Assembly (NCBI GenBank): GCA_009787435.1
Contig: WRFW01000174.1
Location: 1-9,543, forward strand
DNA: 9,543 bases
Source of the DNA: Defluviitaleaceae bacterium
GTDB lineage: Bacteria > Bacillota > Clostridia > Lachnospirales > UBA5962
Reading direction: 5' to 3'
Shown here: positions 1 through 3,829 of the stretch, piece by piece
Position numbering within the stretch: position 1 is the stretch's first letter
Layout of the letters: each line of letters starts with the position of its first letter
The notes under the pieces: model-generated
Database searches by the model: none
The model's input: only the letters and a program-made list of their open reading frames with translations
Told to the model about the DNA's origin: nothing
Translations under genes and position numbers: made by a program

Positions 1-375
1 ACTAGCAACCAGCTAAACCCAGTAACTGGAGAGATAATACCAGGGCAGGTAACTAGGCGAGAATTAGAGATAGAGCTTACACAAGCTGAAAGAAATGTAA
101 CTGTGGAGCGTGAAAATTCTGAAAACCGCGTTCGTGATATTTATACAAACATACGCCAGCTAGAATTAAACATAGAAGGTTTATATTTGCAAATAGAGCT
201 TTTGGAAATGAATTTAGAATTAATGGAAGAGCAATTTTTAGCAGGGCAAATTACTAGGATAGATATAGACAGAGCGGCTGCAAATCTTCTTCGCTTAGAA
301 GAAAGTTTGAGAAATATGAAAGCTAATCACCATATTTTGACTATGCAGTTAGAAAATCCGCACATATTATTCTAA
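1..375 (+). CDS. TolC-like (outer membrane efflux protein family) C-terminal part, 5' end outside window
   Basis: The frame is open from the first base to a TAA at 373-375, giving 124 visible residues with no start, so this is the C-terminal end of a longer gene. The protein is a long, charged, heptad-like helical stretch. It ends in a segment with the family's typical pattern: a long helix, then a Phe/Leu-Ala-Gly-Gln-Ile-Thr turn (residues about 80-85, 'EEQFLAGQITRIDIDRAA'), then a second long helix. TolC-type proteins form periplasm-spanning helical barrels in diderm bacteria, but TolC-family annotations also occur in Clostridia, where their partner is unclear. The assignment rests on the helix-turn-helix pattern only, because the beta-barrel part is not in the window. 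It might instead be another coiled-coil export or envelope protein. No terminator with a clear U-tail follows; an AT-rich inverted repeat begins three bases after the stop. Confidence 0.6.
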   Translation, partial: TSNQLNPVTGEIIPGQVTRRELEIELTQAERNVTVERENSENRVRDIYTNIRQLELNIEGLYLQIELLEMNLELMEEQFLAGQITRIDIDRAAANLLRLEESLRNMKANHHILTMQLENPHILF

Positions 376-377
376 TA

Positions 378-494
378 GTGTTTAAAAAATATGTTAATAC
401 TTCGTTGAACCACTTTAGAGGTTCGGTCATGTACAATCGTATACTCCCTCACCTCTTCATTGTTCTCCTCGTCTAAACATATTTTTTATAACAC
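378..494. repeat. 117-base element bounded by an 18/19-base inverted repeat
   Basis: The left arm 378-395 (GTGTTTAAAAAATATGTT) and the right arm 476-494 are reverse complements with a single one-base bulge; the inner 12 bases are perfectly complementary (384-395 with 476-487). The 80-base middle holds a small hairpin (407-411 with 420-424, loop of 8) and a pyrimidine-rich tract at 441-470. It starts three bases after the TolC-like stop codon. It could be a MITE-like element or a folded RNA in the 3' region of the upstream gene. No flanking target duplication is evident and no U-run follows, so a simple terminator is unlikely. Confidence 0.5.
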
Positions 495-501
495 CATTTA
501 G

Positions 502-621
502 CAATTGAGTGCCTCTAAAAACTGCTAAGTTTTTAAAAGGTGCGTTAAAGATAGCTCGCTTTTGGGGCTATCTTGGGTAAGCTAAAAACGACCGAAGAGA
601 GTTTTTAGAGATGCCCAATTA
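502..621. repeat. 120-base structured element with terminal inverted repeats and three internal hairpins
   Basis: The ends 502-523 and 600-621 are imperfect inverted repeats (17 of 22 positions, plus two G.U pairs if read as RNA); the inner 11 bases match perfectly (513-523 CTCTAAAAACT with 600-610). Three perfect hairpins lie inside: 517-523/528-534 (7 bp, loop GCTA), 548-555/567-574 (8 bp, loop of 11) and 582-589/601-608 (8 bp, loop of 11). Hairpins 1 and 3 use the same bases as the long terminal stem, so the two folds exclude each other. The element ends three bases before the AGGAGA ribosome binding site of the next gene, so it is part of that gene's leader if transcription starts upstream of it. 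It matches no riboswitch class I can recognise. It could equally be a small repeat or MITE. Confidence 0.5.
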
Positions 622-638
622 ATAGGAGAATTATTGCT

Positions 639-1673
639 ATGAACAACTACTACTTATACAAAGAGTATAAAGAAACTATAAGAAAACCTTTCTATTTACG
701 AAAGATAGTTCAGCTTGAAATGGATATTTATAGTGAGCTTTTGCAAAAAAGATACGAAAGGTTGCAAGGCACAGTATACGATATTGCACATAGATATTTT
801 TACGGTGCTCCAACTCAAGTAGTGTATGCTTTTTTATTTAACTTAGAGCCAGTTTTAAAATTAAACATAAAAAACGTTAGAGATATAGACGAATTAGATA
901 TAAAGATAGACTTAAACGCCATTTATGATTATTTAAAGCAAAATGGTTATGATTATCTAATCAATTTATATGGCTGGCATCGAAAAGATAATAGAAGTGT
1001 GCTAACTGGCAAAATTGATAGCTTTTACAACTCTGTTAGTGAAAATGCTTTTTTAAAAGCACATACACAAGAGCCTATTATAATATCAAAATTTTCAGAT
1101 TTAGAGGAACTTATAAATAAATATGAAAATGGTGTTTTGCTAACTCCTATTATAAGTGAAGAAGAAAAGGGTATCTTCATAAAAAAAAGGAAAGATGGCT
1201 ATGCAGTAATTGAAGATACTATAAAGCTTTTAATGGATTATGATGAATTACAAAGCTTTTATGTAGATGAAGTGAAAAAAATAACTTATTCTGCAAAAGA
1301 GTATGTTGGAAGCTTTATAGATGATGGCAGAGCATTAAATATTAAAATATCTGCATCTTTAAATGCTTATGAACTCGTTAATAGTAATTCTCAGAATTTT
1401 TTTGAGAGCAAGTTATCTTTTATGCTTTCTAAAGAGCTAGGCGATTATTTTACAAATATAGAGCTAGCTGTTGCCATTTCAGAAGAGGAATTTTTTAAAG
1501 CCTATGGCGAAAATCTGCCTTTGAAAAATTTTTTGGGAAACTTAAAAACTTTGCTTCCAGAAGAGCTTGGAAAGTTTGAAAAAGAATATAGTGGTAATCA
1601 AGTGCTTGAATATGAATTGCTTTTAGCTATTGATGTTGCTAATTTAAGGGCTGTTCTTTTAGAGATTTTTTAG
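639..1673 (+). CDS. Hypothetical soluble protein, 344 residues, function unknown
   Basis: The start ATG has a good ribosome binding site (AGGAGA at 624-629, spacer of 9). I do not recognise the family. The protein has no signal peptide and no membrane span. It is lysine/glutamate rich and mostly predicted helical, and it is unusual in having no cysteine, one tryptophan (residue 113) and about 28 tyrosines. Residues 1-110 look like a helical region with hydrophobic heptads. Residues 150-215 have mixed alpha/beta character (IIISKF, GVLLTPIIS, GIFIKKRK, GYAVIEDTI). Residues 225-344 end in acidic amphipathic helices, with a leucine-rich last helix. No nucleotide-binding, metal-binding or catalytic motif is visible. 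It is preceded by a structured leader and followed after 93 bases by the RidA gene on the same strand with no clear terminator between, so the two may share a transcript. Composition matches the neighbours, so there is no sign of recent transfer. Confidence 0.85.
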   Translation: MNNYYLYKEYKETIRKPFYLRKIVQLEMDIYSELLQKRYERLQGTVYDIAHRYFYGAPTQVVYAFLFNLEPVLKLNIKNVRDIDELDIKIDLNAIYDYLKQNGYDYLINLYGWHRKDNRSVLTGKIDSFYNSVSENAFLKAHTQEPIIISKFSDLEELINKYENGVLLTPIISEEEKGIFIKKRKDGYAVIEDTIKLLMDYDELQSFYVDEVKKITYSAKEYVGSFIDDGRALNIKISASLNAYELVNSNSQNFFESKLSFMLSKELGDYFTNIELAVAISEEEFFKAYGENLPLKNFLGNLKTLLPEELGKFEKEYSGNQVLEYELLLAIDVANLRAVLLEIF

Positions 1674-1766
1674 TAATTTGTTTATAAGTTCAAAAAAATT
1701 AAAAATTTATATTATTAGTGAGTGATTTAAAAAAATAATCAAATGATAAAAAGGAGAACTATTATT

Positions 1767-2228
1767 ATGAAAATAGAACAAAAATTGCAAGAATTAGGTA
1801 TAACTCTTCCTAAAGCTCCAAAGCCGGTGGCGGCATATGTACCGGTTAAGCAATCTGGAAATACTCTTTATCTTTCTGGTCAATTACCAATGGTAGATGG
1901 CAAATTGCAATATACAGGCAAAGTTGGTGGTGAGAGAACTGCTGAAGAAGGCTCAGTTGCTGCAAAGATTTGTGCTATAAATGCATTAGCAGCAATTAAT
2001 GAGCATATCGGCAGTTTAGATAAAGTTAAAAGTATTTTAAAATTACAAGTTTTTATAGCGAGTGTAGTAGGTTTTGATGGGCAGCCAGAAGTTGCAAATG
2101 GTGCTAGTGAATTTTTTGTAGAAGTTTTTGGGCAAGAAATTGGCAGCCATGCACGCTCAGCTTTAGGCACAAACCAACTTCCTAGAGATGCAACAGTAGA
2201 GATAGATTTAGTAGTGGAAGTAGAATAA
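1767..2228 (+). CDS. RidA/YjgF/UK114-family protein (reactive enamine/imine deaminase)
   Basis: The 153-residue protein matches the RidA superfamily throughout. It has the early strand 'NTLYLSGQLP' at 32-41, the 'AAKICAINALAAI' helix at 65-77, the 'VKSILKLQVFIAS' strand at 87-99 and the C-terminal signature 'HARSALGTNQLPRDATVEID' at 128-147. Arg130 in 'HARS' aligns with the catalytic Arg105 of Salmonella RidA. Family members are small trimeric cytosolic proteins; those with this Arg hydrolyse reactive enamine/imine intermediates such as 2-aminoacrylate from PLP enzymes. It is about 25 residues longer than the 128-residue enteric RidA because of an N-terminal extension and a loop, and fits the roughly 150-residue subgroup, whose substrate is less certain. 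Start choice: the ATG at 1767 has AAGGAGA at 1751-1757 with a spacer of 9. The in-frame ATG at 1743 lies upstream of that site and would translate through it. A bidirectional terminator follows. Confidence 0.93.
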   Translation: MKIEQKLQELGITLPKAPKPVAAYVPVKQSGNTLYLSGQLPMVDGKLQYTGKVGGERTAEEGSVAAKICAINALAAINEHIGSLDKVKSILKLQVFIASVVGFDGQPEVANGASEFFVEVFGQEIGSHARSALGTNQLPRDATVEIDLVVEVE

Positions 2229-2230
2229 AA

Positions 2231-2266
2231 AAAAGAAAAAGCCTTTTATGGCTTTTCTTTTTTTTT
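2231..2266. terminator. Bidirectional intrinsic terminator between ridA-family gene and yitT-family gene
   Basis: An A-rich/T-rich hairpin with core GCC/GGC: arm 2231-2243, loop TTTTAT at 2244-2249, arm 2250-2263 running into a T tract to 2266. Read on the other strand it also ends in a U-rich tail. It begins within a few bases of the RidA stop codon and lies downstream of the convergent YitT gene, so it can serve both. Confidence 0.88.
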
Positions 2267-2288
2267 AAATATATTACCACACATCTAT

Positions 2289-2330
2289 TATAGCTTTTAT
2301 TCATGAGAGGCGATAACTCAAACAGCTATA
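2289..2330 (-). repeat. Inverted repeat in the yitT 3' untranslated region
   Basis: TATAGCT (2289-2295) and AGCTATA (2324-2330) are perfect 7-base arms around a 28-base middle, just after the yitT stop and before the shared terminator. A similar pair of arms occurs after the xylanase gene (3755-3810). The role is unknown and chance is possible at this base composition. Confidence 0.3.
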
Positions 2331-2336
2331 TAATTT

Positions 2337-3194
2337 TTATTCTGCCAAAGGTTTAAAACCTTCACCAAAAACTTCATGTGCTGAGGTTATTACTATAAAC
2401 GCTTTGCTGTCTACTTCGTGAACTATTCCTTTTGCTTGTATTAATTCTTTGTTACTCATAACGCATAGTAATAAATCTCTATCTTCTCCAGTGTAAACGC
2501 CTTTTGAAGGAATGGAAGTTATACCGCGATCTATATGTTTTAGCATAGCTTGTGCTACTTCTTCCGATTTATTTGAAAAAACGTACATAGCTTTAGAATT
2601 TTGTGCCCCTGTAGATGCTATGTCTGCCACTTTTGTAAATACAAATATACACAAAATAGCGTATAAAGTGTTTATTATGCTAAAAACATACATACCTGTT
2701 AAAATAACTACCATATCAGCCATTAGAATCCAAGTAGTTATTTTAAAGCGACCAAATACTTTTTCTAAAAGCCTAGCTATTAAAACAGTACCGCCAGAAG
2801 TGGCATTGTTTCTAATTATTAAAGCAGTACCAAGCCCTACTGTGGCACTTCCGATAGTTACAGATAAAAATATACTAGGGTTTATATTTGGAATAAATGT
2901 TGCTAATTCTAAAAATAATGCAAAGATTAGCATAGTATATAGGCTTTTTATGAAAATATCTATCCCCATCATTTTAAAGCTAAGTAAAAATAAAGGCACA
3001 TTGAAGATTAAAGTAGTTAAGCCTAGCGGTATTTGCCATATGCTATAAAAAATAATTCCAAGCCCTGAAATGCCACCCGTTACAAGGTTGTGAGAAACAA
3101 AAAAGAGTTGAATAGCTATAGACATTAGCACAACGCCTAATGTTATTTCTGCATATTCTCTTAAAAGTTTTTTTGTAAAAATTTGTTTTTTCAC
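2337..3194 (-). CDS. YitT-family membrane protein (DUF161 membrane part plus DUF2179 C-terminal domain)
   Basis: From a GTG at 3194 the protein has 285 residues, the usual family length. Residues about 15-186 hold five to six hydrophobic segments with family-typical motifs: 'VTGGISGLG' near 38-46, 'PLGLTTLIFNVPLFLL' near 56-71 and 'NNATSGGT' near 129-136. Residues about 200-283 form the soluble DUF2179 domain with alternating strands and the closing 'HEVFGEGF' motif. YitT proteins are poorly understood integral membrane proteins and no substrate can be assigned. Start choice: in-frame ATGs exist at 3230 and 3206, but 3230 lies inside a strong hairpin with no ribosome binding site and 3206 has none either. 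The GTG at 3194 has GGGAG at 3204-3200 with a spacer of 5 and gives the basic, family-like start MKKQIFTKKLL. The gene is downstream of the small membrane protein gene, separated by a terminator-like hairpin, which suggests separate or attenuated expression. Confidence 0.9.
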   Translation of the reverse strand: MKKQIFTKKLLREYAEITLGVVLMSIAIQLFFVSHNLVTGGISGLGIIFYSIWQIPLGLTTLIFNVPLFLLSFKMMGIDIFIKSLYTMLIFALFLELATFIPNINPSIFLSVTIGSATVGLGTALIIRNNATSGGTVLIARLLEKVFGRFKITTWILMADMVVILTGMYVFSIINTLYAILCIFVFTKVADIASTGAQNSKAMYVFSNKSEEVAQAMLKHIDRGITSIPSKGVYTGEDRDLLLCVMSNKELIQAKGIVHEVDSKAFIVITSAHEVFGEGFKPLAE

Positions 3195-3206
3195 TTTAGC
3201 TCCCAT

Positions 3207-3240
3207 AAAAACGCCTATGTATTTTAGCATAGGCGTTTTT
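3207..3240 (-). terminator. Terminator-like hairpin directly upstream of, or overlapping, the yitT start
   Basis: On the - strand a perfect 13-bp stem (AAAAACGCCTATG with CATAGGCGTTTTT) encloses a loop of 8 and ends in five U residues. It lies 23 bases after the stop of the small membrane protein gene, so its simplest role is terminating that transcript. The in-frame ATG of yitT at 3230 is inside it, and the next ATG (3206) begins at the base after the U-run. It could also work as an attenuator for yitT. Confidence 0.75.
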
Positions 3241-3263
3241 CAAAATATGAATAATGAAGTTTA

Positions 3264-3503
3264 TTAGTCTACAAATTCATCTTCTTCTGCATATATAGAA
3301 TCATCTATATCAAAATCGTAATCATCATCTTCATAGTAGTCTATTTCTACTCTGTTTTTGATTACATAGAAAGCAATAGCCCCCGCTATAGCTGCCAAAA
3401 TAACAAATATAAAGGTTATTTTAAGGCAAGAACTGCCACAGCTTTTCTTTTTGAAATATTTTTTGTAATCTTCTACTACATCCGCTACATCTAATTTTTT
3501 CAT
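3264..3503 (-). CDS. Small single-span membrane protein with acidic C-terminal tail, 79 residues, unknown function
   Basis: The gene has a good ribosome binding site (GGAGA in 'AAAGGAGAGACAAACA' before the ATG) and a clear sigma-A promoter upstream. Residues 1-27 are lysine-rich with a CGSSC pair of cysteines (22 and 26) just before the membrane. Residues about 28-48 are one hydrophobic span. Residues 52-79 are extremely acidic, with about 15 Asp/Glu in 28 residues. The positive-inside rule would put the basic N-terminus in the cytoplasm and the acidic tail outside. I do not recognise a family and no catalytic motif is present. Strong signals on both sides (promoter, ribosome binding site, terminator hairpin) argue that it is a real gene despite its size. 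Confidence 0.8.
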   Translation of the reverse strand: MKKLDVADVVEDYKKYFKKKSCGSSCLKITFIFVILAAIAGAIAFYVIKNRVEIDYYEDDDYDFDIDDSIYAEEDEFVD

Positions 3504-3541
3504 TGTTTGTCTCTCCTTTCATATGTTAGGTAATTTTGAAA

Positions 3542-3581
3542 ATAGTATTTTCTACTATCACCCTTTGGCGTTCCAAAACGC
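3542..3581 (-). promoter_or_regulatory. Leader of the small membrane protein gene with two hairpins
   Basis: The predicted transcript from about 3583 has an untranslated leader near 80 bases long. It contains two short perfect hairpins: 3577-3581/3568-3572 (5 bp, loop of 4) and 3558-3553/3547-3542 (6 bp, ATAGTA with TACTAT). No known riboswitch pattern is visible. Confidence 0.35.
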
Positions 3582-3589
3582 TATAACTA

Positions 3590-3618
3590 ATTATAACCCA
3601 TTTACAAACTTTTTTCAA
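3590..3618 (-). promoter_or_regulatory. Sigma-A-type promoter for the small membrane protein gene
   Basis: On the - strand the -35 is TTGAAA (3618-3613), the spacer is 17 bases, and the -10 is a perfect TATAAT (3595-3590). The expected transcript start is about 3583, some 80 bases before the ATG at 3503. Confidence 0.75.
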
Positions 3619-3713
3619 TAGAAATATTAAAAAAAATACCATAAAGTTTGCTTGGCAGTAGAACATTACACAACATATTATTTGCTTTATATGCGTTTTA
3701 ATTCTTAAGTGTT

Positions 3714-3740
3714 AAAAAAAAGAGCCCAAAGGCTCTTTTT
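3714..3740 (-). terminator. Intrinsic terminator for the xylanase gene
   Basis: The GC-bearing core GAGCC/GGCTC is extended by A/T pairs (3717-3726 with 3731-3740) with loop CAAA. On the - strand it runs into a U tract (3720-3714). It lies about 90 bases after the xylanase stop codon. The + strand reading also has a short T-run, so it may work in both directions. Confidence 0.85.
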
Positions 3741-3754
3741 GGTTTATGCGGCTC

Positions 3755-3810
3755 AATATAGCTATCAAATTATTTGTTTCTGTTTTTTTAAATAATTTTT
3801 AAGCTATATT
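3755..3810 (-). repeat. Long 18-bp hairpin in the xylanase 3' untranslated region
   Basis: Arms 3755-3775 and 3790-3810 are reverse complements at 18 of 21 positions. Two perfect 9-bp stems (AATATAGCT/AGCTATATT and AAATTATTT/AAATAATTT) are separated by a symmetric 3-by-3 internal loop, with a 14-base apical loop containing a T tract. It sits between the xylanase stop (3830) and the true terminator, so it would be in the 3' end of the transcript. It could stabilise the mRNA or be a small repeat. It is too AT-rich to be a good terminator by itself. Confidence 0.55.
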
Positions 3811-3829
3811 AGGGCACTAAAGAGATGCT

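Noticed and set aside
372..452. Short - strand reading frame (GTG at 452, 26 residues) inside the first inverted-repeat element, with GAGGAG upstream
   Set aside because: The spacing from the GAGGAG is too long (12 bases), the frame is very short, and there is no recognisable product. Purine-rich sequence on this strand explains it.
384..487. Terminator for the TolC-like gene
   Set aside because: The stem is almost all A/T, the loop is about 80 bases and no U-run follows, unlike the other terminators in the window.
378..638. Retron-type msr/msd RNA, suggested by terminal inverted repeats and hairpins before a gene
   Set aside because: The downstream 344-residue protein has no reverse transcriptase motifs (no YxDD, no NAXXH), so there is no support.
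1743..1766. Upstream in-frame ATG giving RidA eight extra residues
   Set aside because: The extra codons span the AAGGAGA ribosome binding site itself, and the ATG at 1767 is correctly spaced from it.
2512..3048. Long antisense open frame over yitT
   Set aside because: The opposite strand encodes a clear family member in a better frame. The antisense frame has no ribosome binding site and no family-like sequence.
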